Source: Leeuwenhoekiella sp. (GTDB lineage Bacteria; Bacteroidota; Bacteroidia; Flavobacteriales; Flavobacteriaceae). From it: DNA of 64,000 bases. Under the pieces are notes generated by a model, which saw only the letters and a program-made list of their open reading frames with translations, ran no database searches and was not told the DNA's origin. Shown here piece by piece: positions 37,069-46,665 of this stretch (position 1 is the stretch's first letter; each line of letters begins with the position of its first letter). The translations under genes and the position numbers were made by a program. Where the stretch lies: positions 1 through 64,000 of the forward strand of contig PAPI01000034.1 of the NCBI GenBank assembly GCA_002708845.1, read 5' to 3'.

Positions 37069-37893
37069 ATGCAGCAAATTGTCAATTTTCTAATCAAGTA
37101 TAGAAACTTTCTGCTATTTGCATTTTTGCTGTTTTTATCCCTTGTTTTTACGGTTCAGTCGCACTCCTATCACCGCAGTAAATTTGTCAATTCGGCAAAT
37201 TTTCTAAGTGGAGGAATTTTTACAGGTATTGATAATATTTCGTCTTATTTTGACCTTAAAATCCATAACGAACAACTCGTTGCGGAAAACAGCAAGCTTA
37301 GACAACTTCTTTTAAATACCCGTGACAGTATTTCGCAGGAAATAGACACCACAAGTTTTGACTCCAGATTTCAAATAACCACTGCAAAGGTTATCAATAA
37401 CAATTATTCGCACAAAGACAATTTTCTTACGTTAAAAGCAGGCCGAAATTATGGGATTAAGCAAGATCTTGGTGTAATTACCAGCAAAGGAATTGTGGGT
37501 ATTGTAGATCGTGTTTCTCCGGGCTATGCAACGGTGATGAGTATTCTTAATAGCAACTCGCAGATAAATGCCAAATTAAAAAAGAGCAACCACTTCGGCA
37601 TTTTGGTCTGGAAGGGCGGAGACCCCAACTTGGTAGACTTTATTGATGTGCAGTCTAAAGCTCCAGTCAAGCAGGGCGACACCATCGTCACAGGAGGAAA
37701 ATCAACTATTTTTCCGGAAGGAATTGGTATTGGAACGATCGCAGAATACGCACTGGACCCCACCGAAAACTTTTACAGCATTAAAGTGCAATTGTTTAAC
37801 GATATGACTAATGTGGGGCACGTATACGTTATTGAGAATCTGGACCGGGAGGAGATACAAACTTTAGAACAGGAAACCCGAGATGAGCAATAG
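37069..37893 (+). CDS. mreC: Rod shape-determining protein MreC
   Basis: A 274-residue bitopic protein. One membrane helix (about 11-30) is followed by a coiled coil (about 65-95) and a periplasmic beta domain in which the conserved KGIVGIVDRVSPGYATVMSI segment occurs. MreC links MreB filaments to the PBP2/RodA synthase. Its stop overlaps the start of mreD by 11 bases. Confidence 0.94.
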   Translation: MQQIVNFLIKYRNFLLFAFLLFLSLVFTVQSHSYHRSKFVNSANFLSGGIFTGIDNISSYFDLKIHNEQLVAENSKLRQLLLNTRDSISQEIDTTSFDSRFQITTAKVINNNYSHKDNFLTLKAGRNYGIKQDLGVITSKGIVGIVDRVSPGYATVMSILNSNSQINAKLKKSNHFGILVWKGGDPNLVDFIDVQSKAPVKQGDTIVTGGKSTIFPEGIGIGTIAEYALDPTENFYSIKVQLFNDMTNVGHVYVIENLDREEIQTLEQETRDEQ

Positions 37894-38389
37894 CATTTTA
37901 CGTAACATCTTACGCTTTATCGTGCTTGTTTTAGCACAGATTACCCTGTTTAATAAAATAGATTTTTTGGGCTATATCAACCCCTACCCGTATGTCCTGT
38001 TTATTTTACTTTTCCCCATTGGCGATAACCGCGCACTGCTTCTTTTTACGAGTTTTTTACTGGGTTTGAGTGTAGATATGTTTTCAAATAGTGGCGGGAT
38101 GCACGCCGCTGCTTGTGTGACGATCGCATACCTGAGACCCTGGATTTTGCAATCGATTTTTGGTATTGCTTACGAGTACAATGCCGTTAAAGTTTCAACC
38201 GCTGCCTACGGCGAAAGACTGCTGTTTGCAAGCATTATGATATTTACCCATCATCTCATTCTTTTTTCTCTCGAAAGTTTTAACTTTTCAGATATAATCT
38301 ATATACTTAAGAAGACGTTGTTCAGTGGAGCATTTACACTTTTGCTCTGCATGCTTTTTATCACTCTTTTTAGCTTTAAACGTAAATGA
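37883..38389 (+). CDS. mreD: Rod shape-determining protein MreD
   Basis: A 168-residue inner-membrane protein with about five hydrophobic segments and little extramembrane mass, as expected for MreD of Bacteroidota. The overlaps with mreC (11 bases) and the PBP2 gene (ATGA, 4 bases) indicate translational coupling of the whole set. Confidence 0.88.
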   Translation: MSNSILRNILRFIVLVLAQITLFNKIDFLGYINPYPYVLFILLFPIGDNRALLLFTSFLLGLSVDMFSNSGGMHAAACVTIAYLRPWILQSIFGIAYEYNAVKVSTAAYGERLLFASIMIFTHHLILFSLESFNFSDIIYILKKTLFSGAFTLLLCMLFITLFSFKRK

Positions 38390-40296
38390 GAAGAATACTG
38401 CTATTTTCTGTTGTATTGGTTTCTGGTCTTTTGTTCACCGGAAGGCTATTCTATTTACAAATTCTAAATACATCCTATGCCGGTCTGTCTGAGAACAATG
38501 CCATCAAGCGTACGTTTGACTATCCCCAACGCGGACATATTTATGATCGAGATGGCGAACTGCTGGTAAGCAACCAGCCATCTTATGATGTAATGGTAAT
38601 ACCCAGAGAGGTTGAACCGTTTGATACGCTTGAACTTTGTCAAATGCTTAAGATGACCAAAGATGCTTTGGTAACGCGTCTTGAAAAAGCAAGGGTTTAT
38701 TCTCCAAGGCTTCCATCAATTGTCATACCTCAGCTTACCAAGTCTGAATATGCCTATTTACAGGAAAAAATGCGCAAATACGAGGGTTTCTATATTCAAA
38801 AACGCTCGTTACGGGATTATCAGATTGATTTTGGAGCCAACTTTTTAGGTTATATAGCAGAAGTTAATCACTCAGATATCGAGGCAAATCCCTACTATCA
38901 ATCGGGTGACCTTAAGGGAAGAACCGGAGTTGAAAAACAATACGAAGAAGTTTTAAGAGGCGTTAAGGGTGTAAAGTATATTCAAAAAGACCGCTTTAAC
39001 CGCGACATTGGCCCTTACAAAAACGGAAGTCTGGATACGTTGCCTCAACCCGGAAAAGACATTACCCTCACAGTAGATGCGGCTTTACAACGCTATGGTG
39101 AAGAGTTGATGATTAATAAACGTGGCGGAATAATTGCTATTGAACCAGCGACCGGTGAAATTTTAGCTCTGGTATCTGCTCCTAACTACGATCCCGCGCT
39201 GCTAGTAGGACGTGAGCGTTCTAAAAATTTCACCAGACTTTGGTACGATACGATTTCCAAACCACTGTTTGACCGGGGCCTACAAGGAGAATATCCACCC
39301 GGATCTCCTTTTAAAACCTTAAATGCGCTTATTGCATTGCAGGAAGGTGTTGTGAATACTCAGGAGAGTTTTTCTTGTTATGGCGGTTATTCTTATGGAA
39401 GGGGAAGAAAACTGGGCTGCCATCACCATCCCTCACCACTCAGTATGATTCCGGGTATTGCCAACTCGTGTAATGCCTATTTTGCTAATGTGTACCGAAG
39501 AGTAATCGAAAAATACGACACCCCGCAGGAAGGAATGGACGTTTGGAATAATCATTTGGCCAGTTTTGGCTTAGGTGACTTTATGGGAACCGATTTACCA
39601 ATCGGTCGCCCCGGGTTTATACCAGAAGGAAAGTTTTACAACAGAATGTATAAATATCCGGAGTACAAATGGTACAGTACCGCAACAATTTCGAACTCCA
39701 TTGGTCAGGGTGAAGTCATTACCACACCTATTCAACTGGCTAACGTGACCGCAGCAATTGCAAATCGAGGCTGGTACTACACGCCGCATATTATTAAAAG
39801 TATTGAAGGAGATGAAAAGCAAATACCTGAAGAATACCGTACCAAAAACATTACTACAATTGACCCAGCCAATTTTGAGCCTGTTGTTCAGGGAATGAAT
39901 GATGTATACAACTACGGTACGGCTTCGGCTGTACGCATTCCTGACATTGAAATTTGTGGTAAAACCGGAACTGCAGAAAACTATACCAAAATTAATGGCG
40001 AGCGCGAGCAGCTTACAGACCATTCTATATTTGTCGCTTTTGCACCAAAGGATAATCCACAAATCGCTATTGCTGTTTTCGTAGAAAATGGATATTGGGG
40101 ATCTCGTTATGCAGGTAAAATCGCCAGTTTAATGATTGAAAAACACATCAAGGGTGAAATTACCAGAACTGACCTTGAAGATTGGGTGCTTACCCACAGT
40201 CTAGAAGAGGAGTATGCTAAACCTTTAAGTGGTGAGCCCTTCTACATCAATGACGGTAAAAAATTAAGTGGAGTACCCGAAAAGCCCAAACTTTAA
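38386..40296 (+). CDS. mrdA: Penicillin-binding protein 2 (elongation transpeptidase)
   Basis: A 636-residue class B transpeptidase that crosslinks peptidoglycan during lateral growth. One N-terminal membrane helix (about 3-22) is followed by a dimerisation domain starting near RGHIYDRDGELL. The transpeptidase motifs are SPFK (active-site Ser307), SCN (Ser361) and KTG (Lys526). The gene start overlaps mreD by four bases and the stop overlaps rodA by one base (TAATG), so synthase and its partner are made together. Confidence 0.96.
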   Translation: MRRILLFSVVLVSGLLFTGRLFYLQILNTSYAGLSENNAIKRTFDYPQRGHIYDRDGELLVSNQPSYDVMVIPREVEPFDTLELCQMLKMTKDALVTRLEKARVYSPRLPSIVIPQLTKSEYAYLQEKMRKYEGFYIQKRSLRDYQIDFGANFLGYIAEVNHSDIEANPYYQSGDLKGRTGVEKQYEEVLRGVKGVKYIQKDRFNRDIGPYKNGSLDTLPQPGKDITLTVDAALQRYGEELMINKRGGIIAIEPATGEILALVSAPNYDPALLVGRERSKNFTRLWYDTISKPLFDRGLQGEYPPGSPFKTLNALIALQEGVVNTQESFSCYGGYSYGRGRKLGCHHHPSPLSMIPGIANSCNAYFANVYRRVIEKYDTPQEGMDVWNNHLASFGLGDFMGTDLPIGRPGFIPEGKFYNRMYKYPEYKWYSTATISNSIGQGEVITTPIQLANVTAAIANRGWYYTPHIIKSIEGDEKQIPEEYRTKNITTIDPANFEPVVQGMNDVYNYGTASAVRIPDIEICGKTGTAENYTKINGEREQLTDHSIFVAFAPKDNPQIAIAVFVENGYWGSRYAGKIASLMIEKHIKGEITRTDLEDWVLTHSLEEEYAKPLSGEPFYINDGKKLSGVPEKPKL

Positions 40297-41558
40297 TGGC
40301 TATAAATACGCGCAACCGCGGAACTTTTGACTGGTTAATCATTCTATTATATCTTGCTTTAGTAGGTATTGGATGGGTAAATATTGTTTCGGCATCGATA
40401 GATCCTACCGAAACCTATGATTTTCTAGATATGGGTAATCTTTATGCGAAGCAGTTGCTTTTCATAGGATTGAGCATTGTCTTAATTGTATTTATACTTT
40501 CGCTGGAAGCCAAATTCTTTGAACGCTTTGCCAGTATTATTTATGTAGTTTCCATTCTATCACTGCTGGGGCTTTTCGTCTTCGGAAAAACAATTTCAGG
40601 TGCTACAAGTTGGTATGGTTTTGGAAGCTTTGGTCTGCAACCCAGTGAATTTGCCAAAGCTGCAACAGCCTTAGCTCTAGCAAAATACCTGAGTGATATT
40701 CAAACCGACGTAAAATCATTTGTGCACCAGCTTAGGGCCTTTGTGATTATTGCTCTGCCGGCAATTTGTATTATTCCGCAACCTGACCCCGGTAGTGCAT
40801 TGGTTTATGCTGCCTTTTTCTTCCCCTTATATCGGGAAGGACTTTCTGGGATTTACCTGATTATTGGCTCTGTTGTGGTGGGGCTTTTTATCCTTACATT
40901 AGCTTTTGGCCACTATTATGTCATCGCCGGAATTTTGGCGATAGCGGTATTTCTACTCATTATGAATCGCAAAAAGCGATTCGGTAAACGACTGTATTAC
41001 ATATTACCGATAGTGGCTATGCTCTTTGTTTTTTCGGTTGATTATATCTTTCAAAATGTATTTGAGCAGCGTCACCGCGACCGTTTTAATGTGGTACTGG
41101 GAAAAGATGTCGATATGAAAAGTATAGGCTACAATACCTACCAGTCTGAGATTGCAATTGGTAACGGGGGCTTATTTGGTAAAGGGTTTCTGAAAGGAAC
41201 ACAAACTAAAGGCGACTTTGTTCCCGAGCAGCAAACCGATTATATTTTTAGTACAGTAGGTGAAGAATGGGGGTTTGTAGGCAGTACCCTGGTCATTTTT
41301 CTTTTTGTAGGCCTTATGCTGCGAATTATTATGCTTGCTGAGCGACAGAAGAGCCAGTTTAGTCGTATTTACGGCTATAGCTTGGCTGGAATACTCTTTA
41401 TCCACTTTCTGGTTAATATTGGTATGGTAACCGGGGTATTGCCTACCGTGGGTATCCCGCTGCCCTTTTTCAGTTATGGCGGTTCATCGTTGTGGGGCTT
41501 TACTATTTTACTGTTTATTTTTGTAAAACTGGATAGTAACCGGGTTAACGACTGGTAA
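40296..41558 (+). CDS. rodA: Peptidoglycan glycosyltransferase RodA
   Basis: A 420-residue SEDS-family polytopic membrane protein that polymerises glycan strands with PBP2. Conserved pieces visible are QPSEFAKAATALALAKYL, PQPDPGSALVY and GLPLPFFSYGGSS-like TVGIPLPFFSYGGSSLW near the C-terminus. Last gene of the cell-shape operon; convergent with the nuclease gene 29 bases away without a clear terminator. Confidence 0.96.
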   Translation: MAINTRNRGTFDWLIILLYLALVGIGWVNIVSASIDPTETYDFLDMGNLYAKQLLFIGLSIVLIVFILSLEAKFFERFASIIYVVSILSLLGLFVFGKTISGATSWYGFGSFGLQPSEFAKAATALALAKYLSDIQTDVKSFVHQLRAFVIIALPAICIIPQPDPGSALVYAAFFFPLYREGLSGIYLIIGSVVVGLFILTLAFGHYYVIAGILAIAVFLLIMNRKKRFGKRLYYILPIVAMLFVFSVDYIFQNVFEQRHRDRFNVVLGKDVDMKSIGYNTYQSEIAIGNGGLFGKGFLKGTQTKGDFVPEQQTDYIFSTVGEEWGFVGSTLVIFLFVGLMLRIIMLAERQKSQFSRIYGYSLAGILFIHFLVNIGMVTGVLPTVGIPLPFFSYGGSSLWGFTILLFIFVKLDSNRVNDW

Positions 41559-41587
41559 GATTTTGTGCAAAAAACTTTAGACCAAGA

Positions 41588-42394
41588 TTAAAACTTCCAA
41601 TCTTTCAAAATGACTGCAGCTTCCAGTTTATCTTCGACGGAATCTTCGATCTGCGGAAAAAAATCAATTTGTGTACGTTTTTCAACCTCATCTATAGAAA
41701 CTGCAAAGGTTCTCAAATCTGTATCGCTTTCGCTATGCGGAATTAAAAAAGCAAGCGCTTTATATCCTGAACCTTCTTTTCGAATCAAAATTTTATAGAA
41801 TGCTGAAGGGACATAAACTTCTTCCTCCCCGATTTTCGCCAGGGGCTTATTCAATACACCTCCTGTAATTAGGGTAATTTCGCCATAACGTCGTGCCCAG
41901 TCTCGTACCTGATTTTCCAGACGGTTCCAAACGCCGCCGTTAAAGTCATGCAACTGCGGACTGATGTTGCTGGTCAAAAAAGTTTCATCATAAGCCTGAG
42001 TACTAAATCGCCGGTCACCTGCTGGACACAGATGTCCCCTGTCATAGCCGCTGTTTTTATAATTGCGCCAGTTCGCAGCACCCGTTTTTACAGCAGGATC
42101 AACCTCAAAATAAGGACGACTCAGTTCTGAATCTACAAGTTGATCTTTAGTAAGCCTATATGCTACCCAGGTGGCCTGCTCAGCCTCTTCATTATACTCA
42201 AGCGTATAGTACTCATGATGAATGATCTGGTTTGAAGTAGAAGCCGGCAGATAAAAATCAAGATCTTCAGACTTTACGCTGGTCGCAGCTTCAACATACT
42301 TCTGTTTTTCCTGAGCATCCAGATATTTATCTACCAAAAAAATAAGCGTCACTGCAATCATCATCAGCAGCGGATAGGTATATTTTCGTTTCAT
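41588..42394 (-). CDS. DNA/RNA non-specific endonuclease
   Basis: A 268-residue exported nuclease of the beta-beta-alpha-metal (NUC) family. The catalytic DRGH sits at residues 118-121 within GYDRGHLCPAGDRR, with the metal-ligand Asn expected in the downstream helix (NISPQLHDFNGGVWNRLE). One N-terminal hydrophobic segment (about 8-22) could be a signal or an anchor. It starts two bases after the DppC-like gene stop, so they are probably one transcript. Confidence 0.93.
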   Translation of the reverse strand: MKRKYTYPLLMMIAVTLIFLVDKYLDAQEKQKYVEAATSVKSEDLDFYLPASTSNQIIHHEYYTLEYNEEAEQATWVAYRLTKDQLVDSELSRPYFEVDPAVKTGAANWRNYKNSGYDRGHLCPAGDRRFSTQAYDETFLTSNISPQLHDFNGGVWNRLENQVRDWARRYGEITLITGGVLNKPLAKIGEEEVYVPSAFYKILIRKEGSGYKALAFLIPHSESDTDLRTFAVSIDEVEKRTQIDFFPQIEDSVEDKLEAAVILKDWKF

Positions 42395-42395
42395 C

Positions 42396-43517
42396 TTAGT
42401 TGATTCCTTTTACATCAAGCGCGTCACGCAACGCATTACCCATAAGCATGAACGCCATAACCAGACTCATAATGGCAAGGCCTGGAATAATAGCCAGATA
42501 AGCTTTGCCTAAAATAATATAGGAGTAGTGGTCTTTAATCATTGCTCCCCAACTGGGAATGGGTGGTTGTGCTCCAATGCCCAAAAAGCTAAGCCCACTT
42601 TCAATTAAAATCGCACTTGCAAAGTTTGCTGCACTAATTACAATAACCGGAGCCAGTATGTTAGGCAGTATATGCCGAAATAATATGCGCATATCCCTAT
42701 ATCCAAGCGCACGTGCCGCTGTGACATACTGAGCTTCTTTAACACTCAAAACCTGCCCCCGCACTACACGTGCAACTTCAACCCACATTGTAAGGCCTAC
42801 AGCTATAAAAACCTGCCAAAAGCCTTTACCCAGTGCCAAAGTGATGGCTATGACCAATAGCAAAGTAGGTATAGACCAGGTTACGTTAATGATCCACATT
42901 ACGAGAGCATCAATTTTTCCACCAAAGTACCCGCCAATTGCACCCATAAAGATTCCTATAAGTAACGAAATCAATACAGCCACAAAACCAATACTAAACG
43001 AAATACGTGTTCCTATGAGCATTCTGCTTAGAAGATCTCTTCCATACTTATCAGTTCCCAGAATAAAGGTTTTTTCTGAAACAAAATCCTGTTCAAAAGC
43101 CGAAGAATCAATTGGTCCTTTCAAGTCAAAATCATCATAGGCTATTGCCTTAGTCAGTTCACCTGCTCCCTCTTCGCTATAAGGCACATACTCTATTTCG
43201 TTTTTTGTTAAACGAAATGAATTAATCGGAATTTCGGTGTCTGCATTTTTTTCGCCCAAAAATAATTGGCTGATAAAGGATTGTTTTGCAGGATCAGGAC
43301 CCGGCACAGTTAACATTTTCACTTCAAATCCGGGCTTTTTAGAATGAATAGAAAGGTGCATCTGGTTTGCGTTCTGGGTATCATCTGGCGCCAAAGCATA
43401 GGCGAAAAGCGCGACAAGACCGCAAAGTACGATGTATATAAAACTCAAAACGCCCCAGAAATTTCGTTTGAATTTCTGGAGCGCTAATTGAGTTAATGAA
43501 CTGGATTTTTCTGCCAT
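42396..43517 (-). CDS. ABC transporter permease, oligopeptide/dipeptide (DppC-like)
   Basis: A 373-residue BPD-type permease. A first helix (about 21-43) is followed by an unusually long periplasmic stretch (about 45-170) and then a five-helix core with the ATPase-contact loop of the EAA type near EAQYVTAARALGYRDM. LSFLGIGAQPPIPSWGAMI is the typical end of DppC proteins. It lacks neighbours for the second permease, the ATPase and the binding protein, so it either works with proteins encoded elsewhere or is a relic. Confidence 0.88.
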   Translation of the reverse strand: MAEKSSSLTQLALQKFKRNFWGVLSFIYIVLCGLVALFAYALAPDDTQNANQMHLSIHSKKPGFEVKMLTVPGPDPAKQSFISQLFLGEKNADTEIPINSFRLTKNEIEYVPYSEEGAGELTKAIAYDDFDLKGPIDSSAFEQDFVSEKTFILGTDKYGRDLLSRMLIGTRISFSIGFVAVLISLLIGIFMGAIGGYFGGKIDALVMWIINVTWSIPTLLLVIAITLALGKGFWQVFIAVGLTMWVEVARVVRGQVLSVKEAQYVTAARALGYRDMRILFRHILPNILAPVIVISAANFASAILIESGLSFLGIGAQPPIPSWGAMIKDHYSYIILGKAYLAIIPGLAIMSLVMAFMLMGNALRDALDVKGIN

Positions 43518-43573
43518 AAATCACTCACTGCCTGAGCCTGGATTAGAAAAGAATGAGAATATCCTTTTTCTGT

Positions 43574-45715
43574 TTAATCTCTGACATCTGCCAGCTTTCC
43601 TCTTCTAATGTTATTGATTTTAAGGTCTTCAAGCACGTTGATGGCTTCTTCCATATATACATCTTTAGCCAACTCTTCATGCCAACGCTGACGCTTCTCC
43701 TTAAGTACGGTATCTTTTTGAAATTCTTTTAATTCATAGGGTAGAGATTTATAAACCAGATCAGTTTTATAATCTCTAAGGGCATCAAAACGTTTAGCTT
43801 CAGCTTCGCTTTGCTCAACTTTAGCAGCATATTGCTCCAAATTTAATGGCCATACTGAATCGTCCTGCTTACTCTTTATCCATTTAGCATTTTCTTCAAT
43901 CAACTGCAGTTGCTCATTTTGCGACATACGGGCATTACTATTATTGATGGTTTGCTCATAGTCAATATAGCCATCCCATACTTTGTAATCTGCTGGCGCT
44001 ATCTTATCCCAGGGTAATGGGTTCTCTAAATCTTTCTCGCCTATATCAATATAGCTGTAGCGGTCTGGCACCACAACATCACTCTTCACACCCTCAAGCT
44101 GAGTAGAACCTCCATTGATTCGATAAAACTTTTGGGTAGTAATTTTTAATGCTCCCATATCGCCAAGGTCATTTTGACGCAACCAACGGTTGAGATCGTA
44201 AACATTTTGTACCGTTCCTTTTCCGTAAGTTTGCTTGCTACCTATAATAACAGCACGTTTGTAGTCCTGCATAGCTGCAGCCAGAATTTCACTAGCAGAA
44301 GCACTGATTTCGTTAACCAGAATCACTAAAGGCTTATCCCATAAAATATTGGGGTCTTTATCTTTTAGAATCTCACTATCTGCTCCATTAGATTTAACCT
44401 GTACTACCGGACCTTCTTTAATAAACAAGCCGGCAATATCTACAACTGTTGACAGAGAGCCTCCGCCGTTGCTTCGCAAATCGATAACCAAACCTTCAGC
44501 ACCTTCGTCTTGAAGTCTTAATATTTCCTGCTTCACATCGGTAGCGGCATTACGCTGATTTGCGTTCTGCATATCAAAATAAAACTTGGGCAGATTGATC
44601 ACTCCATACTTACGCCCTTCTTTCTCTACTGTGGTAGTCTTGGCGTACGTTTCTTCCAATTCAACAACATCACGAGTAATGGCAACATTGCGAATTGTTC
44701 CGTCTTTCTTCTTAACATTTAAAGTAACCACAGTTCCTTTAGGACCTTTGATCAGTTCAACTGCATCATCCAGACGCATCCCAACAACACTGGTCGCTAC
44801 ATCTTCATCCTGTTGTTTTACTTTTAGTATAATATCACCTTCTTCAAGTTGTTCACCTCTCCAGGCAGGACCTCCGGAAATAATTTCAGTAATGCTGATT
44901 TCGTTACTTTTTTTCTGTAAACGTGCACCAATACCCTGAAACTGACCGCTCATTTGCATATCAAAACGGTCTTTATCAACCGGAGCAAAATACGTGGTGT
45001 GCGGGTCAAATTCTTCTACTATAGAATTGATGTAAACCGAAAAGTAATCATCACGATCTAACTCGTCTGCAAACTCAAAATACTCTGCATACGAGTCTTT
45101 TGTGGTTTTACGGGCTTCTTCCTCAAGCGCTTCATTTGACATTAAGGTATAACCTGTAGAATCTTTGGCTTTCTTATCCTCTTCCTGAATACGGTCGTAA
45201 TAGGTGCCAATAGCGCTAAACTTCAATTGGTTTTCCCAACGCTCTTTAAGCTCTTTGCGGTTTTTAGCATAAGCTACATTCTCATAGTCGGTATCAATAG
45301 AATCTTCTTCCGTGTAATCAAAAGGTTTATCAAGTACTTCTTCATAAATCTTCTTAGATTCTTCCATACGCTCTCTCAGACGCGTGTAAGCCATATCAAA
45401 AAAGGTGATGTCTTCTTTACGGATTTGATCATCAATTTGATCTTTATAAACTTCAAATTCCTTAATATCACTTGCAAGGAAATAACGCTTAAGCGGGTCT
45501 AAAGCCGTTATAAAGTCGTTAAACACCTGCTCAGAAAATTCATCATCAAAGTCTTTTGCATCGTAATGGCCTTTCTCCAGCACATAAGAAATAAGACTTA
45601 TAAGTACTTTATCTTTACCAGGGTCTTCAGAATTTGTCGTGAAACTACACGAAGCAGCCCCAAGAAGTAAGGCTAAAACAAGTACTTTTGCATTCTTTAT
45701 CATAATTCTAAGCAT
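43574..45715 (-). CDS. C-terminal processing (tail-specific) protease, S41 family
   Basis: A 713-residue periplasmic protease that degrades or processes envelope proteins from their C-termini. The signal sequence ends in a lipobox AASC, so it is probably a lipoprotein; ATG at 45703 gives a more compact signal than the one at 45715. An N-terminal helical region is followed by a PDZ domain (about 245-335, IGARLQKKSNEISITEI) and the protease domain with catalytic Ser near residue 473 (ISASASEI) and Lys near 498 (QTYGKGTVQN). The C-terminal extension matches Prc/Tsp-type long forms. Confidence 0.93.
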   Translation of the reverse strand: MLRIMIKNAKVLVLALLLGAASCSFTTNSEDPGKDKVLISLISYVLEKGHYDAKDFDDEFSEQVFNDFITALDPLKRYFLASDIKEFEVYKDQIDDQIRKEDITFFDMAYTRLRERMEESKKIYEEVLDKPFDYTEEDSIDTDYENVAYAKNRKELKERWENQLKFSAIGTYYDRIQEEDKKAKDSTGYTLMSNEALEEEARKTTKDSYAEYFEFADELDRDDYFSVYINSIVEEFDPHTTYFAPVDKDRFDMQMSGQFQGIGARLQKKSNEISITEIISGGPAWRGEQLEEGDIILKVKQQDEDVATSVVGMRLDDAVELIKGPKGTVVTLNVKKKDGTIRNVAITRDVVELEETYAKTTTVEKEGRKYGVINLPKFYFDMQNANQRNAATDVKQEILRLQDEGAEGLVIDLRSNGGGSLSTVVDIAGLFIKEGPVVQVKSNGADSEILKDKDPNILWDKPLVILVNEISASASEILAAAMQDYKRAVIIGSKQTYGKGTVQNVYDLNRWLRQNDLGDMGALKITTQKFYRINGGSTQLEGVKSDVVVPDRYSYIDIGEKDLENPLPWDKIAPADYKVWDGYIDYEQTINNSNARMSQNEQLQLIEENAKWIKSKQDDSVWPLNLEQYAAKVEQSEAEAKRFDALRDYKTDLVYKSLPYELKEFQKDTVLKEKRQRWHEELAKDVYMEEAINVLEDLKINNIRRGKLADVRD

Positions 45716-45846
45716 TTTATTCTTTTACTAGCAATCTACATTAAAAACCGTGCCACGGCCAGTATTATGCGGTAATTATTTGTTAAACTGCAGGCTCGCC
45801 AAAGGCCACGTAATTTAGTATTTTAGCAGCAGAAAGCAAAAATTTA

Positions 45847-46629
45847 ATGACAGCTCAAAAACCGCTTATCTTAATAACTAACGACGACGGCATCACAGCA
45901 CCGGGTATTCGTAAACTCATCAGCATAATGAAAGAACTGGGTGACGTTATTGTGGTAGCGCCAGACAGTCCGCAAAGCGGAATGGGTCACGCTATAACTG
46001 TAAATGACACCATTTATTGTGATCCGGTACGTGAATTTCAGGATGCTGACCACAAGGAATATAAATGCTCAGGTACGCCGGCAGATTGTGTCAAGATTGC
46101 CGTACAGGAAATCATGCACCGCAAACCCGACATCTGCGTAAGTGGCATCAATCACGGTTCTAACTCGTCTATAAACGTAATTTATAGCGGTACAATGAGC
46201 GCCGCTGTAGAAGCCGGTGTTGAGGGTATTCCGGCAATAGGATTCTCGTTGCTTGACTATTCTATAGATGCTGATTTTTCCCATTGCGATACGTTTATAA
46301 AACGCATCACCAGTCAGGTTTTAGAAAACGGACTTCCAAAAGGAGTGGTTCTCAACGTAAACATCCCAAAGCTTAGAGCCAGTGAAATACGTGGGATCAA
46401 AGTGGGAAGGCAAGCCAATGCACAATGGGTCGAGGATTTTGATAAACGTACAAACCCTATGGGACGCGATTATTACTGGCTAAGTGGTGAGTTTGTAAAT
46501 CACGACGAAGGGGAAGATACTGATGAGTGGGCTTTGGCAAACGGATATGTTTCGGTGGTGCCGGTACAATTTGATCTGACTGCACACCGTTTTATCAAAG
46601 AATTAAACTCCTGGAATCTCAATCCTTAG
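45847..46629 (+). CDS. surE: 5'/3'-nucleotidase SurE
   Basis: A 260-residue metal-dependent nucleotidase acting on nucleoside monophosphates, linked to stress survival. ITNDDGITAPGI with the metal-binding Asp pair opens the protein, VVAPDSPQSGMGHAIT and SGINHGSNSSINVIYSGTM follow with the catalytic residues. The length and order are normal. The lpxB gene follows after 36 bases that contain a palindrome. Confidence 0.96.
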   Translation: MTAQKPLILITNDDGITAPGIRKLISIMKELGDVIVVAPDSPQSGMGHAITVNDTIYCDPVREFQDADHKEYKCSGTPADCVKIAVQEIMHRKPDICVSGINHGSNSSINVIYSGTMSAAVEAGVEGIPAIGFSLLDYSIDADFSHCDTFIKRITSQVLENGLPKGVVLNVNIPKLRASEIRGIKVGRQANAQWVEDFDKRTNPMGRDYYWLSGEFVNHDEGEDTDEWALANGYVSVVPVQFDLTAHRFIKELNSWNLNP

Positions 46630-46631
46630 TC

Positions 46632-46648
46632 TTTTCGCTTTGCGAAAA
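46632..46648. repeat. TTTTCGC-TTT-GCGAAAA inverted repeat between surE and lpxB
   Basis: Seven-base perfect arms around TTT, immediately after the surE stop. It has no T run, so it is not a convincing terminator. Member of the dispersed palindrome set. Confidence 0.55.
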
Positions 46649-46665
46649 TCTTTAAAAATCAAAAT

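Noticed and set aside
39595-40062. A 155-codon minus-strand frame opposite PBP2
   Set aside because: Antisense to transpeptidase motifs that are clearly coding; no start context or family match.
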